Positions 14,351-21,078 of a stretch of DNA of 21,078 bases are shown in pieces. Numbering within the stretch: position 1 is the first letter of the stretch; the number at the start of each line of letters is the position of its first letter. A program made the position numbers and the translations under genes. Source of the stretch: JAJNPS01 sp031430315 (GTDB lineage Bacteria; Pseudomonadota; Alphaproteobacteria; Rhodobacterales; Rhodobacteraceae); assembly GCA_031430315.1 (NCBI GenBank), contig JANPBI010000252.1, positions 1 to 21,078 on the forward strand. Direction: 5' to 3'. Under the pieces are notes generated by a model. That model saw only the letters and a program-made list of their open reading frames with translations, did no database searches and was not told where the DNA came from.

Positions 14351-14958
14351 CCCACACACTCCTTGATGAACTTTTCCAACGCGACGGCACGGTGGCTGAT
14401 CCTGTTCTTGGTCTGCAGGTCCATTTCACCAAAGGTAACGTCATGTCCATCTGGTTGAAAGATGGGGTCATAGCCGTGACCACCCACGCCGCGCTTTGGC
14501 CAGACCAACTGACCAGGGACCATGCCCTCAAACACCGCATCTCCACCCCCGGGGTCCGCCATCACAAGGGCCGCGCGAAATTGGGCGCGACGCGGATAGG
14601 GGGCCGAAATCTCCTCAAGCCTGGTCCAGCATCGCCGCATGGCCATGTCAAAATTTCGCCCGTTTGGGGTTTCGGCCCAGTCAGAAGTGTGCACATCTGG
14701 TGCGCCCCCAAGCGCATCAATGGTCATTCCCGAATCGTCCGCCAGGGTCAGCAAGCCAGTTGCGCGCGCGCCCGCATGGGCCTTTAATCGCGCATTGCCC
14801 ACAAAGCTGTCCTCGGTCTCTTCCGGTGCCGGCAAGCCAAGATCGCTAGACGATACTAACCCAACTTCGTATGGGGCCAGCAGGGCCCGGATCTCGGACA
14901 GCTTGTCAGCGTTGTGCGTTGCGACCAAAAGCCGTTCGCCGCGCCGCAACCGTCGCAT
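14347..14958 (-). CDS. rdgB: dITP/XTP pyrophosphatase (RdgB/HAM1 family)
   Basis: This 203-residue enzyme hydrolyses dITP, ITP and XTP to monophosphates and keeps deaminated purines out of nucleic acids. LLVATHNADKLSEIRALL (10-27), the EETEDSFVGNARLKA stretch (46-60), LADDSGM (72-78), GHGYDPIF and SHRAVAL are the family motifs. The frame is open to 15189, but that extension is inside rph and unlike the family. The ATG at 14958 overlaps the rph stop by one base, which fixes the start. It is the second gene of the leftward operon. Confidence 0.94.
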   Translation of the reverse strand: MRRLRRGERLLVATHNADKLSEIRALLAPYEVGLVSSSDLGLPAPEETEDSFVGNARLKAHAGARATGLLTLADDSGMTIDALGGAPDVHTSDWAETPNGRNFDMAMRRCWTRLEEISAPYPRRAQFRAALVMADPGGGDAVFEGMVPGQLVWPKRGVGGHGYDPIFQPDGHDVTFGEMDLQTKNRISHRAVALEKFIKECVG

Positions 14959-15677
14959 CAGACCGTCCCCAGTGCCGCCTTTTGCGCAGCGACCAGCGCC
15001 AGGCCACCCGCCTCGGCAAGATCCAGCAACTCCGACATCTCGGTGCGCGAAAATGTGGCGCCCTCGGCGGACATCTGCACTTCGATCATCCGGCCACGCC
15101 CCGTCATCACAAAGTTGCCATCGGTTCCCGCCGCCGAATCCTCGGCATAGTCCAGATCCAAAAGCGGCTGTCCGGCATAGATGCCACATGACACCGCCGC
15201 GACATGGTCCGTCATGGGGTCAGATACGATGGTTCCCGCCTTCAGCATCTGGTTGATAGCGAGCCGAAGGGCGACCCACCCCCCGGTGATTGATGCGCAG
15301 CGAGTCCCTCCGTCCGCCTGGATGACGTCGCAGTCAACGACAATCTGGCGTTCACCCAGGGCAGATCGATCAACTGCCGCCCGCAGGGACCGACCAATAA
15401 GTCTTTGAATCTCTTGTGTTCGTCCTGACTGTTTGCCCGCGGCGGCCTCGCGGCGGTTGCGCGAATGGGTTGCGCGTGGCAACATCCCATACTCAGCCGT
15501 TACCCAGCCCAGCCCGGTATTCTTCAAGAAAGGCGGGGCCTTGTCTTCGACCGATGCCGTGCAAAGGACATGGGTGTCCCCAATCTTGATCAAACACGAG
15601 CCTTCGGCATGTTTTACGATGCCGGTTTCAATGGAAATGCCGCGCATTTCGTGCAGCTCTCGGCCTGACGGGCGCAT
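14958..15677 (-). CDS. rph: Ribonuclease PH
   Basis: This 239-residue phosphorolytic 3'-5' exoribonuclease trims tRNA 3' ends and takes part in rRNA turnover. MRPSGRELHEMRGISIETG opens the protein, followed by GMLPRATHSR (64-73), GRTQEIQRLIGRSLRA (85-100), VDCDVIQADGGTR (114-126) and the C-terminal AEGATFSRTEMSELLDLA. Length matches the family, with no frameshift of the kind known in E. coli K-12. A GAGGA lies seven bases before the ATG. It is the first gene of the operon and diverges from hrcA across 120 bases. Confidence 0.97.
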   Translation of the reverse strand: MRPSGRELHEMRGISIETGIVKHAEGSCLIKIGDTHVLCTASVEDKAPPFLKNTGLGWVTAEYGMLPRATHSRNRREAAAGKQSGRTQEIQRLIGRSLRAAVDRSALGERQIVVDCDVIQADGGTRCASITGGWVALRLAINQMLKAGTIVSDPMTDHVAAVSCGIYAGQPLLDLDYAEDSAAGTDGNFVMTGRGRMIEVQMSAEGATFSRTEMSELLDLAEAGGLALVAAQKAALGTV

Positions 15678-15727
15678 GATTTATCCTCGTTTTGGGTTCA
15701 GTCGCAGATATGCAGCCCCCAAGGTCA

Positions 15728-15768
15728 CTTGCAACCCCGATTGACGACCCCGCCTCCTTTTCCATAAT
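15728..15768 (+). promoter_or_regulatory. Candidate hrcA promoter(s)
   Basis: TTGACG (15741-15746), a 16-base spacer and CATAAT (15763-15768) resemble a vegetative promoter. An overlapping CTTGCAA (15728-15734), 13-base spacer and CCCCGCC (15748-15754) resemble a heat-shock sigma-32 promoter, but the -10 half is weak. No CIRCE operator (TTAGCACTC-N9-GAGTGCTAA) is visible in this gap. Confidence 0.35.
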
Positions 15769-15797
15769 GCAGAACGCCGTCAAAAAGGGCTGCAGTC

Positions 15798-16868
15798 ATG
15801 AGTGACGGCACAAAGATTCTCGAAGACATGAACACGCGGACGCGTGAAGTGTTTCGCCGCGTCGTCGAGGGCTACCTTGCCTCGGGCGATCCGGTGGGGT
15901 CGCGCACACTGTCGCGCCATCTGTCAGAACGTGTCAGCGCCGCCACCATCAGAAACGTGATGCAGGATCTGGAGTATCTGGGACTTCTGGACAGCCCGCA
16001 TGTGTCCGCCGGGCGCGTTCCTACACAGTTGGGTCTTCGCATGTTCGTGGACGGCTTGCTTGAGGTCGGCGCCGTGTCATCTGCAGACCGCGAAAGGATC
16101 GAGGCAACGATTGCACCGGGTGGGTCTGATGTTCCGGCCTTGCTGGATCAGATCGGATCGGTCCTTTCAGGGATCACCCGCAGCGCCAGCGTGGTCATGG
16201 CCCCCAAGACGGACGCCCCGATTCGGCATATCGAGTTTGTCAGCCTCGCCGCAGACCGCGCGCTGGTCGTTCTGGTGTTCGCAGATGGCAAGGTGGAGAA
16301 CCGCTTTTTCGTGCCGCCCGCCGGTCAGACCCCGTCGTCGATGCGCGAGGCTGCCAACTTTGTGAATGCTCTGGCAGAGGGAAAGACCCTTCGGGACCTG
16401 CGGCAGGTCATCGGTCACGAAATCATCGCCAGGCGTCAGGAAATTGACGGGCTTGCGCGCGCACTGGTCGAAAGTGGCCTTGCGCTGTGGGAAAATCCTG
16501 GTGACCGATCAGAGCGCTTGATCGTGCGGGGTGCCTCCAACCTGATCGGCGACGACACCGATGGGGCCAGCATTGATCGTATCCGTACCCTTTTCGACGA
16601 TCTGGAACGCAAGCGCGACATCGCCGATTTCCTGGACTTGGCCGAACAGGGCGAAGGTGTGCGCATTTTTATCGGGTCAGAGAACAAGCTTTTCTCACTT
16701 TCGGGTTCCTCTCTGGTGGTCTCTCCCTATATGAACGCCGACGGGAAAATTATTGGCGCTGTCGGCGTCATCGGGCCGACCCGCCTTAACTACGGACGAA
16801 TCGTGCCCGTGGTGGATTACACGGCCCAGCTGGTAGGGCGCACCCTATCCGACTGGGGCAGAGGATGA
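15798..16868 (+). CDS. hrcA: Heat-inducible transcription repressor HrcA
   Basis: This 356-residue DNA-binding repressor of groESL/dnaK-type operons acts at CIRCE elements, with GroEL controlling its activity. The N-terminal winged helix is clear (VVEGYLASGDPVGSRTLSRH, then SAATIRNVMQDLEYLGLL, about residues 23-63, and SAGRVPTQLGLRMFVD). The C-terminal part has IFIGSENKL and GAVGVIGPTRLNYGRIVPVVDYTA. AAGGG precedes the ATG by about eight bases. grpE begins directly after its stop codon. Because no CIRCE is seen upstream, HrcA may not regulate this operon itself. Confidence 0.95.
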   Translation: MSDGTKILEDMNTRTREVFRRVVEGYLASGDPVGSRTLSRHLSERVSAATIRNVMQDLEYLGLLDSPHVSAGRVPTQLGLRMFVDGLLEVGAVSSADRERIEATIAPGGSDVPALLDQIGSVLSGITRSASVVMAPKTDAPIRHIEFVSLAADRALVVLVFADGKVENRFFVPPAGQTPSSMREAANFVNALAEGKTLRDLRQVIGHEIIARRQEIDGLARALVESGLALWENPGDRSERLIVRGASNLIGDDTDGASIDRIRTLFDDLERKRDIADFLDLAEQGEGVRIFIGSENKLFSLSGSSLVVSPYMNADGKIIGAVGVIGPTRLNYGRIVPVVDYTAQLVGRTLSDWGRG

Positions 16869-17429
16869 ATGATGAAGAACCCAAAGACGGAACCTGACAT
16901 GACGCAGGACGAAATGCTGCCGGACATCGTGGATGAGGCCAGCACCAGCGACATCGGGCAGGACGAACTTGACGCCATGCGGGCCGAACGCGACGAAATG
17001 CGCGACAGGTTCATGCGCGCGCTCGCCGACGCCGAAAATGCCCGCAAGCGTGCCGACCGCGACCGCAAAGAGGCCGAACAGTACGGCGGCACGCGTTTGG
17101 CACGCGATCTTTTGCCGGTCTATGACAGCCTGTCCCGCGCGCTGACGGCCGCGAATGATGACACCCGCAGTCAGGCCGCCGCCTTGATCGAAGGGGTGGA
17201 GCTGACTCTGCGCGAGTTGACAAATGTCTTGTCCCGCCATGGCGTGACCACGGTTGCCCCGGCCATAGGGGACGTCTTTGACCCCCAGATGCACCAGGCG
17301 ATGTTCGAAGCACCACTTCCCGGGACCAAGGCTGGTCAGATCATCCAGGTTATGGCCGAAGGATTCCTACTGCACGATCGCCTTTTGCGTCCCGCGCAGG
17401 TCGGGGTGTCGTCAAACACCCAAGGTTAG
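16869..17429 (+). CDS. grpE: GrpE, nucleotide exchange factor of DnaK
   Basis: This 186-residue protein releases ADP from DnaK. An acidic N-terminal tail is followed by a long charged coiled-coil (about residues 32-72, with MRAERDEMRDRFMRALADAENARKR broken only by short spacers) and a helical bundle (LLPVYDSLSRAL). The C-terminal beta domain ends VFDPQMHQAMFEAPLPG and GFLLHDRLLRPAQVGVS. It starts immediately after the hrcA stop codon; ATGs at 16869 and 16872 are both possible. dnaK is not in the window, so the grpE-dnaK pairing is separated, as in many alphaproteobacteria. Confidence 0.95.
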   Translation: MMKNPKTEPDMTQDEMLPDIVDEASTSDIGQDELDAMRAERDEMRDRFMRALADAENARKRADRDRKEAEQYGGTRLARDLLPVYDSLSRALTAANDDTRSQAAALIEGVELTLRELTNVLSRHGVTTVAPAIGDVFDPQMHQAMFEAPLPGTKAGQIIQVMAEGFLLHDRLLRPAQVGVSSNTQG

Positions 17430-17430
17430 C

Positions 17431-17459
17431 AGACAGCGGCGGGCAGCTGTCTTGCCGCC
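17431..17459 (+). promoter_or_regulatory. Alternative hairpins directly after grpE
   Basis: Two bases after the grpE stop, AGACAGC (17431-17437) and GCTGTCT (17446-17452) form a perfect seven-base stem around GGCGGGCA. That loop is itself complementary, with one bulge, to TGCCGCC at 17453-17459 just downstream. The two pairings exclude each other. No T-run follows, so this is not a standard intrinsic terminator on its own. Confidence 0.5.
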
Positions 17460-17472
17460 TGTGCTGACGACG

Positions 17473-17499
17473 AAAAAACGGCTCTATTATGGCGTTTTT
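17473..17499. terminator. Possible bidirectional terminator between grpE and the AlgL-like gene
   Basis: AAAAACG (17474-17480) and CGTTTTT (17493-17499) form an inverted repeat around a 12-base loop, with A and T tracts that give a U-rich 3' side in both directions. On the minus strand it overlaps the last codons and stop of the AlgL-like gene. The stem has few G-C pairs, so efficiency is uncertain. Confidence 0.45.
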
Positions 17500-18563
17500 G
17501 GGCCGATTTTGGCAATCTGATCCGCCCAGACCAGAGCCTGGTCTCCGCCCAGTTTCGAATTGGCGAGCTCATCGAATCTCGCACCAAGGGCAGCGACAGC
17601 CTCATCCACGTTATAAATCAGGAAAGGCGTGATCCAGGCGACCTCGAATACTTCGACCTTTTCACCCTCCTTGGAAAAGCTTTGCGCCTTGCCTGCATGG
17701 GCGGTGGCAAGCTCGGGGTTTTCCAATGCCGCCACGGCAAAGGTCACAGCCCTTGGAATCGCCTGATCGCAGGTGTTGAAAAGGTCGTGGCCATGGGTTT
17801 CCAGCAGGGCGGCCGTGGCGACTAAAGGTCCGATCGCATGCAGGTGGTAATGAAGCGCCAGCTCGCCGCGTTCCATTTCCAGCGGCAGGCTACCGTCGGG
17901 ATTTGCACTACAGGCGACAAGTTCCGCCGTTGCAGCCCCCCAAGCCACCATGTCCTTGTCATCCAGCGTCAGGCCGATGCGCGTGACGGCCAGACCCGCC
18001 CAGGCCCGAAGGTTGTTTCTGGCGGCGCGCGTCGGGGCCTCGGTTTCAAAAAAGCCGATTGTCTGTGTCGCGCGGGCCTGAAGCCAGTTCTCGATGACCG
18101 ATCTTCGCTCGCCATCTTCGCTCGCCAGCGGCTCGGACAAGGCATAGGCAAAGGCAATACCGCCGACCCGGCTAGGTATTGCCATTTTCGCGCCCAGACT
18201 GTCCAAGCCGCTTAGGGCGTCCTCGCTTGCCCAGCCCGCTATCCGGTCTAGCACACAATCGGCATCTTCCTTTGCCGCATCGGGCTCCATCTCGATGGAA
18301 TGCCGCAGCGCGCGGTTAGATGATTTCGCAAGGTCAGTGACAAATTCGTCGACTGGCTTCAACGCCGCGTTGACAGCGGCATTCGCTTTCTCATCGATAT
18401 CCGATCGCGTCTTGCTGTCATCGCGGTATCGGCTGGGCAATGCGATACTGATCACCGGGCTTGTCGCGGCAAAGCAGGCGGCATCCGGTCCAGCCCCTTC
18501 GGCCCATGTCGAAAATCCCACCATAGAGCCGCATATCGCAGCAACCCCTGTCCAAAACCTCAT
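17487..18563 (-). CDS. PL5 (AlgL-type) alginate lyase family protein, altered active site
   Basis: This 358-residue protein has a signal peptide (about residues 1-24). Its body aligns by eye with AlgL polymannuronate lyase: PSRYRDDSKTR (43-53) against the AlgL SKYEGSD-AR region, DCVLDRIAGWASEDAL against the CT-WLDAWAED-AL region, NNLRAWAGLAV (183-193) against NNH-YWA-WAV, and SLPLEMERGELALHYHLHA (225-243) against FLPNELKRRQRALAYHNY. AlgL cleaves alginate by beta-elimination in the periplasm and clears stray polymer during export. The catalytic His of NNH is Leu185 here, and the AlgL Lys of SKY is Arg45, while N183/N184, R232 and Y239 are kept. Its ATG overlaps the stop of the upstream repeat protein (ATGA). 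Activity is therefore doubtful; the fold assignment is firmer. Confidence 0.8.
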   Translation of the reverse strand: MRFWTGVAAICGSMVGFSTWAEGAGPDAACFAATSPVISIALPSRYRDDSKTRSDIDEKANAAVNAALKPVDEFVTDLAKSSNRALRHSIEMEPDAAKEDADCVLDRIAGWASEDALSGLDSLGAKMAIPSRVGGIAFAYALSEPLASEDGERRSVIENWLQARATQTIGFFETEAPTRAARNNLRAWAGLAVTRIGLTLDDKDMVAWGAATAELVACSANPDGSLPLEMERGELALHYHLHAIGPLVATAALLETHGHDLFNTCDQAIPRAVTFAVAALENPELATAHAGKAQSFSKEGEKVEVFEVAWITPFLIYNVDEAVAALGARFDELANSKLGGDQALVWADQIAKIGPKTP

Positions 18564-21078
18564 TGGGTTTCCGTACTTTTCAGTTGCCGTGACCGGACAA
18601 GGCGATCGGCATCTTCAAAGCCAAGCGCCGCAGCCCTTTCCAGCCACACCAAAGCTTCGTCAGGCGACTGATCAACCCCAATCCCATAGGCGAGCGTTTC
18701 GGCATATTCGATCATCGCCCGACCATCGCCAGCCTTGGACGCCCGTGCAAGCCATTCGGCTGCCGCACTGACGGTTTCGGCTGATTCCGCCGCATCCCGG
18801 AGCAAGATGCCATATTCCCGCATCCCGATCGGGTCCCCGGCCTCTGCGGCCAGGCGATAGACCTCGCCAGGCTTGACCGTCCGATAGGCAATCGTCCGGA
18901 TCGCCTCGTCTTCCTTTTCCAGCCGCGATATTGCGGAGACCCATTCGTCAGGGCGCCCGGACGACACGAGTTCGGCATAAAGCTTTGCCGCACGGGCCGG
19001 ATCATATTCAGGCATGCCCACATCGGCGACAAACGACAGGACACGTTGAATTGCGGTCCGGTTGCCGGTTTCACGCGCTGCGTCATAGAATGCCAACATG
19101 CGTGGACGATCCTCGGGCAGACCACGGCTTCGCAACTGGTCGCCCAGCAATGCCAGCCGCCAGCCGTCACCTTCGGTCAATTCCTGAGCTATGATCATCC
19201 ATTTTTCAAACAGGGCAGGGTCTTCAAGTGCAATGGCGGTCTTCGTCATGCCAATCACCTCGTCAAAGGTACAGGTCGTGGCATTGACGGCGCGGCCAAG
19301 ATAGTCATCCCGACGAACCTTGTCCTGTGCAACAAAAGGCAGGGCAAACAGAACCGCCGCGTAGTCGCCTCGGGCGTCGATTACTGTCCCGAAATCCCGC
19401 ATTACGGCTGCGTCATCCGGCCAGCGCACCGCATCCGCACGGGACAGCAGGCGGATTGCTTCGCCGCGACCTTCGGCCGCCAAGGGCAGCAAAGCAGCCA
19501 CCGCTTCTGCCAGATCGGCGGGAGCCGCGATATAGGGGGGAGCATCTTGGGCGAGCGGTGGACCTTGCAAGATTGCCTCGGCAATATGCTGTCCTGCATT
19601 CTGGTTTCCTCCTGACAAAAGGCCGCGAAGGTCGGTCAGGTTACGATCCCACTCTACTTGGGTCGTGCTTGCCTTCAGCATCAGAACCGTTTGCGAAAGC
19701 TCGGCCCCGTCAAACCGTTTTGCATAGCTGGCCCAGAACGCCTTTTGGACCTCTGGCGCGCCGGTGCGGTCCAAATAGGTCCGGTACAAGGCCACAGCCG
19801 TCGGGCGACCATACAGCGCCTGGGTTTGTAAACGCGCCAGTTTTAGTGGGTCGTGATACTCGATCAGCGCATCAACTTCGGCCAGATCTGCATCGACGGT
19901 GCGTGTCCCTGTCGCGTCTTCGATTTGCCGCCAATAGGCCGCCTCTTCGCGTTGTGGCGCGTTCGGCGCACGGCAGGTGAAGGTGTCTTGCAGGCTTGCC
20001 ATAGGGTCAATCTTGCCCATCGAATAGACAGTCCGGATCACCGCATCGATTTGCGCGTAAAACTCGGCAAGCGATGTCGCATGACGCATGCGAATGCGGG
20101 CCAGCATGTGAATGGCGTCGCCGTCTTCAAGTTCTGCTGCGCGTTCAAGATAAGGAATGGCATCGGTCTCTCCGGCCCACCGGCCCTTTTCTGCCAGGAT
20201 TTGCATGCCCTGCTCGTAAAAAGCCCAGGACGGCGCGTCAGGAAGCATTGCCAGTTCCGCCAGAGACTGGATATGGGCCGGCTCAAAGGACGGGTCCTCT
20301 TTGGCGCGCGCCGCAAGAAACAGCGTACGCCTGATCATCCCCCCCCGATCGCCGTTCGCAGCAGCCTGGTCATAAAGCTGCGCTGCGCGCGCCAAATCCT
20401 TGGGGACCAATGCGCCAATTTCATAAAGCCTGCCCAGGGTAATCTCGACATAGGGCGCGCCGCTCTCTGCCGCCCGCGCCAAGTAGGTCACCAGGGCGCT
20501 GTTGTCTTTTTGCATGTCTTCGGATCGCATATGCAGTTCGGCAACCTTCCAAGCGGCGCTCGTATCGCCCAGATCGGCGGCAAAACGATACCAGCGTTCC
20601 GACAACTCCATGTTCTTGGTCACGATGTCGCCGTTCTTGTATTCCCGCGCTATCCGGGTCACGCGGTCGCAGATCATCGGATCCAGTTGCCCGACCAATG
20701 CGCCAAACGCCATGGTCACCGCCATTTCGGGATCGACATCCCAGCCTGGGATCACCTCTCCCTTCAACTGCCGCGACACCAGGTCCAGCAGCGCATCGGC
20801 ATTGCCCGCATTGGCGGCGGAAACCAAAAGCTCCAGCCCTCGCGCAGGATCGGCATCGATGCCTTGCCCCCAGCTCAGGAACCGAGCGAGGGAAAGCTGC
20901 ATGCGGGGCGACGCGGACAAGTCGCGCGACAACAGTCGCGGGACCAGCTGCAGGTTGACCAGTTCGCGCTGGCGACCGGCGGCCACCAGCAATTCGGCCT
21001 GCTCCATATCCATCTTATCGCCGGTGAAGCCCGGATCAATCGACGGCAACAGCCGCAAGGCGAGCTGAATCTTGTCGA
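18560..21078 (-). CDS. Long Sel1/TPR-repeat protein, AlgK-like, 5' end outside the window
   Basis: At least 838 residues are readable and the frame runs off the right edge, so the true start and any signal sequence or lipobox are not visible. A TTG at 21058 is an unlikely start. Sel1-type helical repeats are scattered along it: LARFLSWGQGIDADPARGL near the visible N-terminus, WYRFAADLGDTSAAWKVAEL, LGRLYEIGALVPKDLARAA, and at the end LARASKAGDGRAMIEYAETL followed by GIGVDQSPDEALVWLERAAA. Such repeats mediate protein-protein contacts. AlgK, the outer-membrane lipoprotein of alginate export, is built this way but is only about 450-480 residues. Overlap with the AlgL-like gene makes an AlgK-type export role plausible, though inferred. 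Confidence 0.75.
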   Translation of the reverse strand, partial: DKIQLALRLLPSIDPGFTGDKMDMEQAELLVAAGRQRELVNLQLVPRLLSRDLSASPRMQLSLARFLSWGQGIDADPARGLELLVSAANAGNADALLDLVSRQLKGEVIPGWDVDPEMAVTMAFGALVGQLDPMICDRVTRIAREYKNGDIVTKNMELSERWYRFAADLGDTSAAWKVAELHMRSEDMQKDNSALVTYLARAAESGAPYVEITLGRLYEIGALVPKDLARAAQLYDQAAANGDRGGMIRRTLFLAARAKEDPSFEPAHIQSLAELAMLPDAPSWAFYEQGMQILAEKGRWAGETDAIPYLERAAELEDGDAIHMLARIRMRHATSLAEFYAQIDAVIRTVYSMGKIDPMASLQDTFTCRAPNAPQREEAAYWRQIEDATGTRTVDADLAEVDALIEYHDPLKLARLQTQALYGRPTAVALYRTYLDRTGAPEVQKAFWASYAKRFDGAELSQTVLMLKASTTQVEWDRNLTDLRGLLSGGNQNAGQHIAEAILQGPPLAQDAPPYIAAPADLAEAVAALLPLAAEGRGEAIRLLSRADAVRWPDDAAVMRDFGTVIDARGDYAAVLFALPFVAQDKVRRDDYLGRAVNATTCTFDEVIGMTKTAIALEDPALFEKWMIIAQELTEGDGWRLALLGDQLRSRGLPEDRPRMLAFYDAARETGNRTAIQRVLSFVADVGMPEYDPARAAKLYAELVSSGRPDEWVSAISRLEKEDEAIRTIAYRTVKPGEVYRLAAEAGDPIGMREYGILLRDAAESAETVSAAAEWLARASKAGDGRAMIEYAETLAYGIGVDQSPDEALVWLERAAALGFEDADRLVRSRQLKSTETQ

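Noticed and set aside
14959..15189. N-terminal extension of RdgB
   Set aside because: The added 77 residues are an out-of-frame shadow of rph; the family starts at the MRRLRRGERLLVATHN sequence.
15678..15797. CIRCE element upstream of hrcA
   Set aside because: No TTAGCACTC or GAGTGCTAA half-site is present, even allowing a few mismatches by eye.

Overview
The window looks like a chromosomal segment from an alphaproteobacterium, most likely of the Rhodobacterales/Roseobacter group. I infer this from the GC-rich coding sequence, the gene content and order (Tim44-like/mltA/smr; dnaQ-coaE-aroE-maf; hemJ-rho-mnmE-mnmG-rsmG-parA-parB; hemW-ridA-rdgB-rph; hrcA-grpE), and protein variants typical of that group. 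No search was run. There is no sign of an insertion sequence, prophage, CRISPR array, tRNA or rRNA.

The layout centres on a 405-base non-coding gap at about 5021-5425 between maf and hemJ. It holds near-consensus DnaA boxes, an AT-rich patch with a palindrome, and a second palindrome carrying two GANTC sites. Genes on both sides are transcribed away from it, so it is the best candidate for the chromosomal replication origin. To the left, maf, aroE, coaE and dnaQ form a tight leftward operon with overlapping stops and starts. It meets the rightward Tim44-like/mltA/smr operon tail to tail. To the right, hemJ and rho are followed by a rightward cluster, mnmE-mnmG-rsmG-parA-parB. This cluster contains two 16-bp parS centromere palindromes, one overlapping the GTG start of mnmG and one inside the first codons of rsmG. 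The partition machinery and its target therefore sit 3-6 kb from the putative origin.

Beyond parB, hemW-ridA-rdgB-rph runs leftward as a second overlapping operon (RNA 3' processing, nucleotide-pool cleaning, Rid family, haem chaperone). It is divergent from hrcA-grpE (heat-shock repressor and DnaK exchange factor), which run rightward without a visible CIRCE operator between rph and hrcA.

The right end (17487-21078) is the least ordinary part. It holds a leftward, translationally coupled pair: a very long Sel1/TPR-repeat protein, cut by the window edge, that resembles alginate-export AlgK, and a secreted PL5 (AlgL-type) alginate lyase relative. The lyase relative keeps the NN, Arg and Tyr of the active-site region but has Leu where the catalytic His is expected and Arg where a key Lys is expected. 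This may be the downstream end of an uncharacterised alginate-like exopolysaccharide locus that continues to the right of the window.
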